Source of the DNA: an aff. Roholtiella sp. LEGE 12411
GTDB taxonomy: Bacteria > Cyanobacteriota > Cyanobacteriia > Cyanobacteriales > Nostocaceae
Direction: 5' to 3'
NCBI RefSeq assembly: GCF_015206995.1
Contig: NZ_JADEXR010000027.1
Location: 1-55,717, forward strand
DNA: 55,717 nt
Positions 24,096 to 33,527 of the stretch are shown here, in pieces (position 1 is the stretch's first letter; each line of letters begins with the position of its first letter). The notes below the pieces were generated by a model that did no database searches, was not told where the DNA came from, and saw nothing but the letters and a program-made list of their open reading frames with translations. A program made the position numbers and the translations under genes.

Positions 24096-25295
24096 CTATT
24101 TAGCAGCAACACCCACAATAACTAAGCCATTCTCATTTACTGGTATCCAAGGTACTGGGCCAATAAAATACGGTGTACAGGTCTTAGGCATGAAAGGAGG
24201 TCGAACGCAGATTCGGAAATTCAAACCAAAGTCTGCTGTACCTTTAGATTCATCGACTCCGGTCAAAATTACTTTGAAAGCATTACCATACACCAGTAGT
24301 CCTGTGGGTTCTTTGCCATTGTTGACAGCAGCAAGAAAACCATAGCCACCTTTTACCTGCTGGGATGAGCCAGAAGCCCAGCGCTTACCATATAATGCTC
24401 CCTGCGATCCAGCAAAGTCGCCCATTTCCAGGTATGAGCATTCTTTACCAGCAGGACAGGCTACTGGAACGAAGCGATCGCCTCTTACTACACTGCCAGA
24501 AACAAAATAGTTATTCCCAACATTAGGATCTCCTCTTTCTGATGTGCCAAGTACAACTGAAGCAATTCCCACAACACCAAGACCAGAATTAATAGGTTGG
24601 GGCATTTTATCGAAAGGTACTTGGTTTAAGCCAGGGACTTGGTTTACATAGCTCTGTTGCCAAGATTTGAATTTTCCTAAACGAGTTGAGTCTAGTCCAG
24701 GAACAGAGTTAATTGAATACTTGCTAAGATCGAGCTTACCCAAAGGAGTATTAGCTCCTTGAGGATTTGAACGCAAAAGCTGTGAAATCTTACCATCACT
24801 TAGGGAACTGCCTCTAGATAATAAAGGTGCTAACACTGGGACTTTAGTAACACTGAGATTCCCCAAACTGGGGATTGCTTTGACTAATGATGCTGGTGTT
24901 TGCCATTGCATTAATCCAATATCTTTTAGCGTCAAATTCTTTGGCAACGACGCGATTTTATCAATAGATTTGAGAGTGAAATTGGACATCTTAAATGCAT
25001 CATCTGCATCACCTAACATCACAACAGAGTCTACCTTTTGCCCTGCTGACCATTGCCGCGATGGGTCATAACCGAAGATTGAAATATATTTTTGGGGGAT
25101 TTTCAAATATCCTGGCTGCTGGACTGGTGGTAAGGTGTTCCAGGTGATTTTTGACCAGTCTGGTGCTTGTGTTTCATATTTACCTTGGGTGTAAGTGATT
25201 GTTGGAATTTGCGCGAGTGCAGGAGGAATATTGATAAACATTATTTTTAAGCAAAATATTTGAATGTATCGCTTAAGACTTATTGACGACCCCAT
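24096..25295 (-). CDS. Exported transfer protein of unknown function
   Basis: 399 aa. An N-terminal signal segment ends PPALAQ (about 24-29). The long middle is rich in short 'LP-x-L/V-x-x-V' repeats (SLGNLSVTKVPVLAPLL, SINSVPGLDSTRLGKF, NQVPGLNQVPFDKMP). The C-terminal domain (about 265-399) has four or more Cys (CPAGKECSYLEMGD, ICVRPPFMPKTC) and looks like a compact beta domain. It overlaps the VirB9-like gene by 16 bp and precedes virD4. Possibly an outer-membrane or periplasmic core-complex component specific to cyanobacterial T4SS; not assigned to a VirB number. Confidence 0.7.
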   Translation of the reverse strand: MGSSISLKRYIQIFCLKIMFINIPPALAQIPTITYTQGKYETQAPDWSKITWNTLPPVQQPGYLKIPQKYISIFGYDPSRQWSAGQKVDSVVMLGDADDAFKMSNFTLKSIDKIASLPKNLTLKDIGLMQWQTPASLVKAIPSLGNLSVTKVPVLAPLLSRGSSLSDGKISQLLRSNPQGANTPLGKLDLSKYSINSVPGLDSTRLGKFKSWQQSYVNQVPGLNQVPFDKMPQPINSGLGVVGIASVVLGTSERGDPNVGNNYFVSGSVVRGDRFVPVACPAGKECSYLEMGDFAGSQGALYGKRWASGSSQQVKGGYGFLAAVNNGKEPTGLLVYGNAFKVILTGVDESKGTADFGLNFRICVRPPFMPKTCTPYFIGPVPWIPVNENGLVIVGVAAK

Positions 25296-26077
25296 TGAAT
25301 CAGTTGATCAAAAACTTTAACATCAATCCTAGAGCGAGATATAGCTTCTGTTCTACTCTTACCCTGACGCAGCAATTTGATAGCATCCTGGGTTTTTCTC
25401 CAAGTAGTAGAACCTCGTTTTACTTGACCATTACGTCCAGCGATCGCTAATCCGTATACAAGAGCATTAGCATCATTTCTTTGAAGTATCATCCCCGGAG
25501 TCAACTTGGAATTATTGTTATAAACAACTGCTAATGGTTTAGGCGTAGAAACTGTTGATGATTCCTGGGGTGTAGTTTGTGGTTGTGGACTTCTTGGAGG
25601 ATTAGCGATTAGCAGTGGTTCAGGTTTATCTGAATCTGGCTTAATAGCCAAACTTGTATAGGATGGTTCACCAGTAGCAGGTTTAATTTTAAATTGATAT
25701 TGCTTTAGATTAGTCAGTACTGTAATTTGAGTACTTCCATTCCTACTAGAAGTGAGAGCAGGAAATTTAATCGGATTAATTTGACGCAAAAATATGACAG
25801 TGGCTTTACCTCCCGCACAATCAGGTTCATCGCTACCTTTAGGGCATAAATTACCGTTTGATGTAAAAGCAAAACGAGTAGGATCGCCGATCCAAACTTG
25901 CTTGATAACTTCTCCGGTAGACATGAAATTAATCGTCAGTCCGTAACCTTTCCATACCTTCAATTCAATTAAATTAGCATCTACATCTTGTGAGTAAACA
26001 GTCCTAGTTATTCCTGCTAAAACTTGACCAGAGTTAATCAATAATAAAGTTGCGGACAGCGCTAATATTTTCTTCAT
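25280..26077 (-). CDS. VirB9/TraK-like periplasmic T4SS protein
   Basis: 265 aa with a signal peptide ending GQVLAG (about 17-22). The N-terminal ~130 residues form a beta-rich domain (IELKVWKGYGLTINFMSTGE, VWIGDPTRFAF, TVIFLRQINP, TQITVLTNLKQYQF), matching the pattern of the N-terminal VirB9/TraK domain that binds VirB10 in the outer-membrane core complex. The C-terminal part differs from VirB9: a Pro/Ser linker and then a helical domain (NDANALVYGLAIAGRNG, DAIKLLRQGKSRTEA). Position between virB10 and virD4 supports the call. Confidence 0.65.
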   Translation of the reverse strand: MKKILALSATLLLINSGQVLAGITRTVYSQDVDANLIELKVWKGYGLTINFMSTGEVIKQVWIGDPTRFAFTSNGNLCPKGSDEPDCAGGKATVIFLRQINPIKFPALTSSRNGSTQITVLTNLKQYQFKIKPATGEPSYTSLAIKPDSDKPEPLLIANPPRSPQPQTTPQESSTVSTPKPLAVVYNNNSKLTPGMILQRNDANALVYGLAIAGRNGQVKRGSTTWRKTQDAIKLLRQGKSRTEAISRSRIDVKVFDQLIQWGRQ

Positions 26078-26091
26078 AATGCAATCGTTTG

Positions 26092-26115
26092 AAAGAGGGA
26101 ACTCTTAACAGGGAA
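26092..26115. repeat. Interspersed repeat, inverted copy at 34078-34109
   Basis: AAAGAGGGAACTCTTAACAG plus four more bases is the reverse complement of the repeat upstream of the pilin gene, which has one additional heptamer unit. It falls in the 137-bp gap between the VirB10- and VirB9-like genes. Confidence 0.6.
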
Positions 26116-26214
26116 GATAAGTTATTGTTGTAGCTTTTTAATAAGTGCAATAATCATTCGACTCTCCTCTCGAAGTCAAAAAATAATCGGTTCTATATCT
26201 GTTTCCTTATTCCC

Positions 26215-27615
26215 TCATAACGAAAACGTTTGATTAACGAATACCTGTACTGTCTTACCAGCATCAATTACAAATACTTTTTCTTGACTATTTAATTGCC
26301 CAGAGCGCCTTTCATTAGATGCTTTAATACGTTCCAGAACATTATTAAATGCACCTTCACCAAAAGCAGCGGCTATATTTTTATCATCATTAGTGGTTGT
26401 ACTGCTATAAAATCCATTGGAGTTGATGTTGGTCTGACTTCTTGGACGATTCTGTACCTCAGCAGCTTTAGCAACTCCGGCGATTACAGCCGACATCAAA
26501 TCACCTCCTAAATTGCTACCTTTACGAGATTCTGCCTTTAAAAAACTGCCGTTCTTAGACATTATTAAAACAGCGTTTTCTGGGAGTTTCTTCTCTTGCG
26601 TGTCACCATTGGAATTGATGAGAACTGAAACCCCGCGCAATTGGGCTAATCCCGACCCATTGGAATTAATCATTTGAGCCACCAGATATGATCCTGTAGG
26701 TAGTACCTCGCTACCATCTGAAGCCTTCAATGGTTTCGATATTTTAATCAAGTAATTTTGATCGGTATCGTCATTAGTTCCCCAAAATATAGGTGTTTCT
26801 AGCTTGCCTTCTGTAGTACTACCAACTAGTACACGCTTTGCATTGTAATCAACTGCTTGTGCGGTAGTTTTACCTTCAACTTCTGTACTTTCTCCTGTCC
26901 CACCTTCTATCCCATCGGTGTTTAGTACTTCATCGTCAGAGTTAGCTGGACTGCTGAAACTACCAACGTTTGCAACAGTCAACCATTGCTCCATCGGGTC
27001 AATATCACTTTGAGCTTTTTGAGGTAGGTTTTTGGAACTAACTGGAGGTCGAGGAGTAACTGGTCGTGATACAGCAACTGGACGTGAAGTTTGAGGTGGA
27101 TAATTAGGTCGCTCTTCATAAACCCGCCGAGGAGTGGACGCTACCGGAGGAGTCTGTACTGTAGCTGGACGAGTTACAGGTTGAGGCGAAGCTGCCTTTA
27201 CCTGTGGTTCCTGTGATTGGTCTTGTTTGCTGTTTTTAAAATCTTTAATATCTTTGTTCTGCTCATTGAGCATTAATTTAGCCTTAAGAGTATCAGCCTC
27301 AGTAATAGAATTTTCGGCACTAGTTGTAGCTGTTGGCTCTGGAGTTGTTGTTGCAGAACTACCAGAACTAGAAAAGCCTCCAGTCATTGCTTTCAAAAAA
27401 ACTCCCAATAACGACATCAACATGAAAGATATTCCTAAAACAATCACTCCTTTAGAAATAGGGTGAGTGGCGAAAGAGTGACGAGTACGAACCTGATAAG
27501 CATCATCTGGCGCAACTGTGCCAATTGCGTCTACCTCAACTTGGGAATCATCTTCTTCTACTAGGGGAATATCCTCTTCCCAATCACGTTTAACCTTGGG
27601 TGACTCAGTTTGCAT
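26215..27615 (-). CDS. virB10: VirB10/TrbI/TraB-like T4SS core protein
   Basis: 466 aa. Cytoplasmic acidic N-terminus, one membrane helix at about 57-76, a Pro/Thr-rich periplasmic linker (about 85-205), then a TrbI/VirB10-type beta-barrel domain (AKRVLVGSTTEGKLETPIFW onward, with LPTGSYLVAQM and GKTVQVFVN blocks). VirB10 spans from inner to outer membrane and gates the channel using energy from VirB4/VirD4. It begins 4 bp after its upstream neighbour. Confidence 0.85.
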   Translation of the reverse strand: MQTESPKVKRDWEEDIPLVEEDDSQVEVDAIGTVAPDDAYQVRTRHSFATHPISKGVIVLGISFMLMSLLGVFLKAMTGGFSSSGSSATTTPEPTATTSAENSITEADTLKAKLMLNEQNKDIKDFKNSKQDQSQEPQVKAASPQPVTRPATVQTPPVASTPRRVYEERPNYPPQTSRPVAVSRPVTPRPPVSSKNLPQKAQSDIDPMEQWLTVANVGSFSSPANSDDEVLNTDGIEGGTGESTEVEGKTTAQAVDYNAKRVLVGSTTEGKLETPIFWGTNDDTDQNYLIKISKPLKASDGSEVLPTGSYLVAQMINSNGSGLAQLRGVSVLINSNGDTQEKKLPENAVLIMSKNGSFLKAESRKGSNLGGDLMSAVIAGVAKAAEVQNRPRSQTNINSNGFYSSTTTNDDKNIAAAFGEGAFNNVLERIKASNERRSGQLNSQEKVFVIDAGKTVQVFVNQTFSL

Positions 27616-27619
27616 ATTC

Positions 27620-28348
27620 TTATTCCTTGAGAGGTTCGATTAATGTAATTACTAACCCAGCAGTACGAATACCATTTACCAAGCGCTCGGCTGGCGTTGG
27701 TTCGATAACAAACTTGGGTGGTAGTACAGCTTGCAAATGAATTCGGTTGTTATATGATTCAATATCTAACAGTTCGTTGCCTTCTCCAAAAAGTTTTAGT
27801 GCAGCAATTACATCTACTGTCCATTCACGGGGACTTCCAACTCTTCGAGGAGGAAAAAGAGTAGATATTTGTAGGACAACCTCTTTAACCCCTCTTTGGC
27901 GGTATTCATTATTTAAGCTAGCAAGGCTTTGTAAGTAAGCTTTCCCAAAACCATCAGACAGCGCAAAACTGGCTATATAGTTAATACGTGGCACTTGAAT
28001 ATCCCGTAGCATCGGTACGCGCACCAGTTTGTTTTCTTCTGCGGTGGTAAACTCTTTGGGCAGTTTTTCAGATTGCCACCGCAACAGAGGTAAAATCTCT
28101 TGAATAAAATTGTGAATAGTGGCATCTGTGCGTTGCTCCCAATCTACAGACTCAGCCAAGATAGACTTGCCATTTACCATCTGTACTAACGCAGGTGTAG
28201 GCTTGCGGGATAAGGAGAATAAGCTTGCTCCTTGAAAAAACAAGACAAATAGTATTAAAACTGTTAGCACCAAATTGATAAATACGAATACAGGTACGAC
28301 ATTGGGAGTTCGCTTTTCTAGTTTTTTAAAGATAGATGTAGGAGCCAT
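27620..28348 (-). CDS. VirB8/TraE-like T4SS inner-membrane protein
   Basis: 242 aa from the ATG at 28348, preferred over an upstream ATG at 28369 because a GGTGAA Shine-Dalgarno sequence precedes it and the overlap with the previous gene disappears. One membrane helix at about residues 16-39, then a periplasmic alpha/beta domain, the topology of VirB8/TraE bridge proteins. Identity to named families is weak; order between VirB6- and VirB10-like genes supports it. Confidence 0.6.
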   Translation of the reverse strand: MAPTSIFKKLEKRTPNVVPVFVFINLVLTVLILFVLFFQGASLFSLSRKPTPALVQMVNGKSILAESVDWEQRTDATIHNFIQEILPLLRWQSEKLPKEFTTAEENKLVRVPMLRDIQVPRINYIASFALSDGFGKAYLQSLASLNNEYRQRGVKEVVLQISTLFPPRRVGSPREWTVDVIAALKLFGEGNELLDIESYNNRIHLQAVLPPKFVIEPTPAERLVNGIRTAGLVITLIEPLKE

Positions 28349-28352
28349 AAGT

Positions 28353-29438
28353 TCACCGCCTGCTAGCAAGTTGAGCGCCAGTCCGTGCCATAGCTGAGAC
28401 TAGAGAAATCCCACCTCCAGCCGCTAAAAGGACTGCAAATACTACGCCTAAAATTGAAATAATTAGAGGATAGATCAATGGGTCAGTTGGCCCAGCATTC
28501 AGAATTGCTATCGCTGTATAGCCAACCAAAATCTTGTAGCAGATATCAACGAAACTGAGTCCAAAGAAAGAGACTAACCAAGTAACCCAAGGAGTTGCAG
28601 GGACTGGCATCAAAGAGATACCTAAAAACAATGGCCCGACCAAACCTGTGATTAATTGAGCAATTTCTAAAAGCACGACAAAAGCTGCACCTAGAGACAT
28701 TGTAAAACTTAAAATTAATTGAGAAGAAACTGGCTGCAAAGACGAACCAAGACCACCAAACAATCGTCCAAACCACTCGGAATTACCGTAATCATTAGGG
28801 TTGTCCATTGCAAAAACAATTTGTTCTTGCAATTTTTGATATAGAGGAGGGGCCCAATTTGTATTATTGTAAGGCTCTAGTATTTTTTGAATTTTCTCAT
28901 CAGCACTAAATAAGCAATTATTACGTGCATCTTTTTCTGGAAGTTTAGCGCATTCTGAGATTGTGTTTGCTGCTGTAGATTGAGCGAAAACTTTTACGCC
29001 TACTTCCGTTACTGGATTGCTATTAGCAGTACTTGCTGAAAGCTTAGAGAGAATATAATCTGAAACTTCAATCATCAAATTGTGAGCGCCTAATGTCAGC
29101 GTTCCCAACATTGGCCCTTGGCTTGGCCCGTACACTTGAGGATTTACTAGCAATAACACCAAAAAAAATGGGAAAATTAGTTCGTTAAATCCTCGCGCCA
29201 CTCCATCGCTATCACCGTCACCAAGAAACCGCCGCAGGAATTGAGCAGTCCATACTCCAATAAATAAAACAGCAAAAACTGCTCCAACAAAAGCAATATT
29301 GGCGTATAAAGGACTTTGGAACGCATCGAGCCACGTCTGCTTTAAGCTAGCACGGACAGAATCACTAACGGCTCGGTTATTATTAATAACTGTGCTGGGA
29401 TCAACTGCTAGGATTTGGGTAACGGTCAATAGCAACAT
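28353..29438 (-). CDS. VirB6/TrbL-like polytopic T4SS protein
   Basis: 361 aa with six or so membrane segments (about 47-68, 86-103, 240-262, 268-290, 296-330, 335-355) and a long soluble loop (about 115-235) containing two Cys (ISECAKLPEKDARNNC). The C-terminal part has Gly/Ala-rich hydrophobic helices like VirB6/TrbL, which form the inner-membrane platform. The gene's TGA supplies part of the ribosome-binding site of the VirB8-like gene, showing tight coupling. Confidence 0.72.
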   Translation of the reverse strand: MLLLTVTQILAVDPSTVINNNRAVSDSVRASLKQTWLDAFQSPLYANIAFVGAVFAVLFIGVWTAQFLRRFLGDGDSDGVARGFNELIFPFFLVLLLVNPQVYGPSQGPMLGTLTLGAHNLMIEVSDYILSKLSASTANSNPVTEVGVKVFAQSTAANTISECAKLPEKDARNNCLFSADEKIQKILEPYNNTNWAPPLYQKLQEQIVFAMDNPNDYGNSEWFGRLFGGLGSSLQPVSSQLILSFTMSLGAAFVVLLEIAQLITGLVGPLFLGISLMPVPATPWVTWLVSFFGLSFVDICYKILVGYTAIAILNAGPTDPLIYPLIISILGVVFAVLLAAGGGISLVSAMARTGAQLASRR

Positions 29439-29446
29439 GTCTTAAC

Positions 29447-30202
29447 TTAATTATTTTGAGGGGAGACTAGCGCCGAAAATTGAGCAGTTGTGTCCATTAT
29501 TCCTATTTGTCCGACTTGAGCGTTTACTTGCTTACTCCAAGCTTCCTCGGCTAATGTTTTTGATATATTCCCAGTTGCTTGAGCAACTTGGGTATTAGTA
29601 ATTTGTCCATCAACCGTAGAATCATAAATCGATTGGAGAATTTTTGTATTAGCCGCGCTCTGAACAGCAGCGTCTTTGAGAATATCTTGAGTGATATTCT
29701 TTTTTTGAGCGGCTTGCGATGCTTCAGCTGAAGCTACCGCAGCCTGAGTAGTCATCTCTTTTGTGTTAACAATTTGTTGTTGACCCTCTTGACTTAGTAT
29801 TATTTCTGCTCTGGATTTGGCAGTTTCATAATCTGATTGGACTTGTAATACCTTGTTCAATAGAACAGATTGCATACCAAACCCACCTTTTTGATTTTCG
29901 GTTTGAGTTGTCGCTTTATTAATTGCTGCTTGTATCTCTTTAGGGATAGGAATCCCTAGTTTCCCCGCAGCAACAATATTTCCCTTTAAGAGGTCTGAGA
30001 GATTATTTTTGGCTTCTGCTATTTGTTGATAAAATTGCTGTCCGGAACGGATGTATTCTAAATAGGGTTCAATATCAATAGAAAGCCCCGCATCGGGTGA
30101 CAATACATTACTCAAAGCAACAGCAGGGATAGATATGATCACTAATGTTACTAATCCTCCAGCGATTAGAATTCTTTGAGGTTTGCGTTTGAATAAATTC
30201 AT
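29447..30202 (-). CDS. VirB5/TrbJ-like helical periplasmic protein
   Basis: 251 aa. A basic start and membrane/signal segment (about 11-30), then an almost wholly helical, Ala/Gln/Lys-rich body with long amphipathic helices (ASAEASQAAQKKN, NTQVAQATGN). VirB5/TrbJ proteins have this plan and act in pilus assembly and tip adhesion. Identity cannot be judged by eye; gene order (between VirB4 and VirB6) is as expected. Confidence 0.65.
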   Translation of the reverse strand: MNLFKRKPQRILIAGGLVTLVIISIPAVALSNVLSPDAGLSIDIEPYLEYIRSGQQFYQQIAEAKNNLSDLLKGNIVAAGKLGIPIPKEIQAAINKATTQTENQKGGFGMQSVLLNKVLQVQSDYETAKSRAEIILSQEGQQQIVNTKEMTTQAAVASAEASQAAQKKNITQDILKDAAVQSAANTKILQSIYDSTVDGQITNTQVAQATGNISKTLAEEAWSKQVNAQVGQIGIMDTTAQFSALVSPQNN

Positions 30203-30208
30203 AAAAAT

Positions 30209-30418
30209 TTACTTCTTTTGAGGTGGTTCAACTAAATCAGAGAATTGCTTCATCTGTCTTTCCATCCGTTCGGCCTCTATCTCCCATTGATAAACTGGCC
30301 TTTTCGCAGTTTCTTTTTTCTGGCTTATTAATGTAACAATTAGAACAGTTAGGCAGACTCCCACAAATGTTGCTAGCATAGGTCGATTGCGAATTATTTG
30401 CAGAATTTTGGTAATCAT
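30209..30418 (-). CDS. Small single-span membrane protein of the T4SS operon
   Basis: 69 aa: a short basic N-terminus, one membrane helix (LATFVGVCLTVLIVTLI, about 15-31) and a charged tail with an amphipathic ERMERQMKQF helix. It overlaps the virB4 stop by 4 nt, so it is translationally coupled. Function unknown; perhaps a small structural subunit. Confidence 0.65.
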   Translation of the reverse strand: MITKILQIIRNRPMLATFVGVCLTVLIVTLISQKKETAKRPVYQWEIEAERMERQMKQFSDLVEPPQKK

Positions 30419-33400
30419 CTAGAACTCTTCTTCCTAGCGCTTAAGTTGTTTGCCCTGCCATCTATGCTATTAACGCGAAATTGATTCGCCAAAGCATTAA
30501 TTGCTTTGAATTTATCACCTTTGGCCTGAGCATAGGCAGTTTGTCGTTGCGCGACTTCATCAGTATTATTCATCAACAAAGCGTGATGAGCAAAGCTAGG
30601 GTAATGATTGCCAAATAAACAAGAGTCGGCGGTACGGATTAGCCACTGACGAGCAAATTCCGAGTTGGCAGGCTGGAAAGACCTGCTAGTATTGTTCTTA
30701 AGGATTTCTTCCGGAATACCTTCCTCTACTAAGGCAGCGATCGCACCAAATTCTATTTGTCCAACTAAATAAGTTGTAATATTGTCTAGAATTTGACTTG
30801 ACACACTAGAACGTTTAATACTTTTTAAATCCTGTCCTAGTAATGCAAACCAAATTCCAGCTTTGCGCCCTTTGGCGCAAACTGCACCAGCGATTTCTGC
30901 GAAGGATTCATAGTTGAATAAATATGAGCCTTCGTCTATAGGCAAGAAGACTTTTTTTACTGTTAAGGCTCGTGTAATTGCACTAGAATAAGCGGAAAGT
31001 GCCAATGGTGCAGCATCTTGATCATCATCTATGTTGCCCAATGCATAAACAACTAGCCGGGAGTCCGTTCTGAAAGTAGAGGGAGAAGCGATCGCTCTGC
31101 CTATCTTCCCGACTAAGCAAGATTCTAATTGCAATCGAATAGCACCAATAGCTTGCTCAATGTCGGAAGTCACAGCAGGCATATAATCAACATGGATAAA
31201 CTTAATCAAATCATGCAACGTTGGCATTTTCTGCCAGTCGCTAGAACCAAAACCGCTATCATGGGCAGCATTATAGCGTTGGGTAATGCTTGCATCTTTA
31301 AAGTACTCGTGCAAACCTAAGTTAAAGATTTGTTTATATAGCCTACGCGTCTTACCTTCAGCCTCCTTATCCAGACTCAAAACCATCAACCCAGACAGCA
31401 CCGTATCACGGTACAGGTTGAATTTAGCTTCATATTCTTCTGGATCTTGAAATACTCTAAAGTCTGGAGTTTGCAGCAGATTGCTGCATTCTCTTGCTGT
31501 GTTGAAATATGCACCACCTAGAAACTCGGTAATTGCATCAAAGGAGCCTGAACCATCCCCCCGCGTAGAATCAATAATGAAGGTATGAAAATCTCTGAGA
31601 TGGAAATGAAATATCACATCTGAGAACATTTCTGTCTTTCCTGCTCCCGTCTTACCCAGGACAATTGTGTGCTGGGGGCGATCAAAGGGTGCGAAATACA
31701 AAGGCGTATTACCATGTCTGGAGATGAATTCAACCCCATGAGTATCTGGAGTCTGGTCATGCACCAATGGCATTAAAGCCGGGGCAACTTCAGTAGTGTC
31801 AAGTATTTGACGCCTATATGGGGAAGTTAGCAATGTTCTCCAGGTAAAAGGCAGTGCCTCTAGCCAAATTTGGTCTGTATATCCTGTTTCACGAGTCACA
31901 ACTGCACCTTCAAACAAGGAAGTGAAGTTTTGCATGGCTCTGTTTAAAGCTTCTGGTGTTGGGCGATAGACCAAGGCCACCCACCCAAAACGAATTGCAT
32001 GTTTCCCCTCCAACAATTGCTCGTGATCTTCTAAAGATTTGCGTGTATTAAACATCGCTCCGGGATCTAGACGCTGGCGGTTTTGAGCAATCGTTGCGTT
32101 CATATTAGCTTGCTTCACCAAGTCTTGAGTGTCTTTTTGGACAATTGCTTGATTTGCTTGCGTAAACTGCACCACGATTTCTGTATTGGTTACGCTTTGC
32201 TCATTCAACACTGCCGACCCATCTAATAGTTGCGCTAGATATGCCCCTACACCAATGTATTCTTTTAAGGGTTTCTTTTCCCAGACAGCAGCTCCTACAT
32301 AAGAATTAATACCGGGGATTTGCACCCATTGTTTATCAAGTATGGGGCAGCCAGAAGCAAATAATTCTGTAGTAATGTGTACGCTAGAGTTTATTTGCCA
32401 GTCCAGTCCGTCTTGGTTGAGAATCAATAGTTGGGGAATTGGGGGAGCATTGCCTTTGTTAAATTTTTTCCAGTCACATAACCATATTTCCTCTTCAGTC
32501 ATTGGCTCTACTTGCCACTTCAAACTATTTTCCAATAGCTGAAGAGATTGCATATAGCCATAGTTAAAAGCATTATTCAACGATGCCTCTAGCTGCTGTC
32601 TATACTGTTGTTCTCCTTTGTTAACGTAAGCCTTCCAAAACTGCTCTGCTTGTCCCAATATTCTTTCTATCCAGTCTTGGCTTTTGCTTGTTCCGCCATC
32701 GAGGGTATAAGTTAAGTAAATTCGCAAGAATTTCGGGTTATGTTTGCCAAGCTGAGTTAAGCGCTGAACACGAGAAATTGCCCACTTGAGCAGAAATTCG
32801 TTTTCTGGAACACCAGCACTACGCTTTATTAACTCTTTTAGTTCGGCTACACGTTCCTGGTCTTCTGAAAAAGTACCAACATTGATTGTTAGTTCTTCTC
32901 CTTGGGGAATTTGTTTGAGGCCAGACTCGATTAATTCAGCAATTTTTTGAGCTTCGTCTTTAGACAGGGTACTATTAATTCCTTTCCATTTAAATGCCCA
33001 AACAACACGCAAGGTTCTGTTTTTTTGGAGTAAATAAGCGCCGACATGCTTGCCTTTAAGTTCAAAACGAACCGGGCATACCAAGTCAAGTTCGTCTTCT
33101 ATAGCATCTACAACCCGCTTTTTTTTCGTTCCTACGCGGCGATGTCCAACTTTTTGTTTCAAAGGTTTTTGATTAGTATTTTCTAAGTCTATGTCGAACT
33201 TAGGATGTCCTCTGACCATAGTACGCGCCTTGTGGAATTTACCCCCATATTTCCAAGGTGAATCTCCTATCAAAATCCAGTGGGTCATGATCAGTGTTAA
33301 GCAAAATGCTCCCATCTGCCACGGATCTATGGGGATGAAAGGATTAAGCAATGAATAAAACACTGCACAACCTGTCAATATACCCAACCAATCACGAGCA

Positions 33401-33480
33401 AACCGTCCAGGTATTAAGAATATATCTGGCCTTTTGCCCAGTGTTTTTTTGAATTTGATTCGAGTTGGAGTTTCCTGCAT
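30415..33480 (-). CDS. virB4: VirB4/TraC ATPase with VirB3/TraL-like membrane N-terminus
   Basis: 1021 aa. Residues about 30-75 form a membrane hairpin with a basic arm before it, matching the size and plan of VirB3/TraL and suggesting a VirB3-VirB4 fusion. The CagE/TrbE-type N-terminal domain follows, then the motor: Walker A VLGKTGAGKTEM near 605-615 and Walker B FLPIDEGSYLF near 845. It powers pilus assembly and substrate transport at the inner membrane. No VirB11-like ATPase is encoded in the window, consistent with F-like or cyanobacterial systems where VirB4 acts alone. Confidence 0.9.
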   Translation of the reverse strand: MQETPTRIKFKKTLGKRPDIFLIPGRFARDWLGILTGCAVFYSLLNPFIPIDPWQMGAFCLTLIMTHWILIGDSPWKYGGKFHKARTMVRGHPKFDIDLENTNQKPLKQKVGHRRVGTKKKRVVDAIEDELDLVCPVRFELKGKHVGAYLLQKNRTLRVVWAFKWKGINSTLSKDEAQKIAELIESGLKQIPQGEELTINVGTFSEDQERVAELKELIKRSAGVPENEFLLKWAISRVQRLTQLGKHNPKFLRIYLTYTLDGGTSKSQDWIERILGQAEQFWKAYVNKGEQQYRQQLEASLNNAFNYGYMQSLQLLENSLKWQVEPMTEEEIWLCDWKKFNKGNAPPIPQLLILNQDGLDWQINSSVHITTELFASGCPILDKQWVQIPGINSYVGAAVWEKKPLKEYIGVGAYLAQLLDGSAVLNEQSVTNTEIVVQFTQANQAIVQKDTQDLVKQANMNATIAQNRQRLDPGAMFNTRKSLEDHEQLLEGKHAIRFGWVALVYRPTPEALNRAMQNFTSLFEGAVVTRETGYTDQIWLEALPFTWRTLLTSPYRRQILDTTEVAPALMPLVHDQTPDTHGVEFISRHGNTPLYFAPFDRPQHTIVLGKTGAGKTEMFSDVIFHFHLRDFHTFIIDSTRGDGSGSFDAITEFLGGAYFNTARECSNLLQTPDFRVFQDPEEYEAKFNLYRDTVLSGLMVLSLDKEAEGKTRRLYKQIFNLGLHEYFKDASITQRYNAAHDSGFGSSDWQKMPTLHDLIKFIHVDYMPAVTSDIEQAIGAIRLQLESCLVGKIGRAIASPSTFRTDSRLVVYALGNIDDDQDAAPLALSAYSSAITRALTVKKVFLPIDEGSYLFNYESFAEIAGAVCAKGRKAGIWFALLGQDLKSIKRSSVSSQILDNITTYLVGQIEFGAIAALVEEGIPEEILKNNTSRSFQPANSEFARQWLIRTADSCLFGNHYPSFAHHALLMNNTDEVAQRQTAYAQAKGDKFKAINALANQFRVNSIDGRANNLSARKKSSR

Positions 33481-33527
33481 ACTTCAAACTTCCGAGCTAT
33501 CTTGCCTTTTCTTCTTCACCTCTGAAT

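Noticed and set aside
24085-24345. An 86-codon plus-strand ORF opposite the end of the 399-aa exported protein gene.
   Set aside because: Mirror reading of a real gene with signal peptide and neighbours in frame; no independent evidence.
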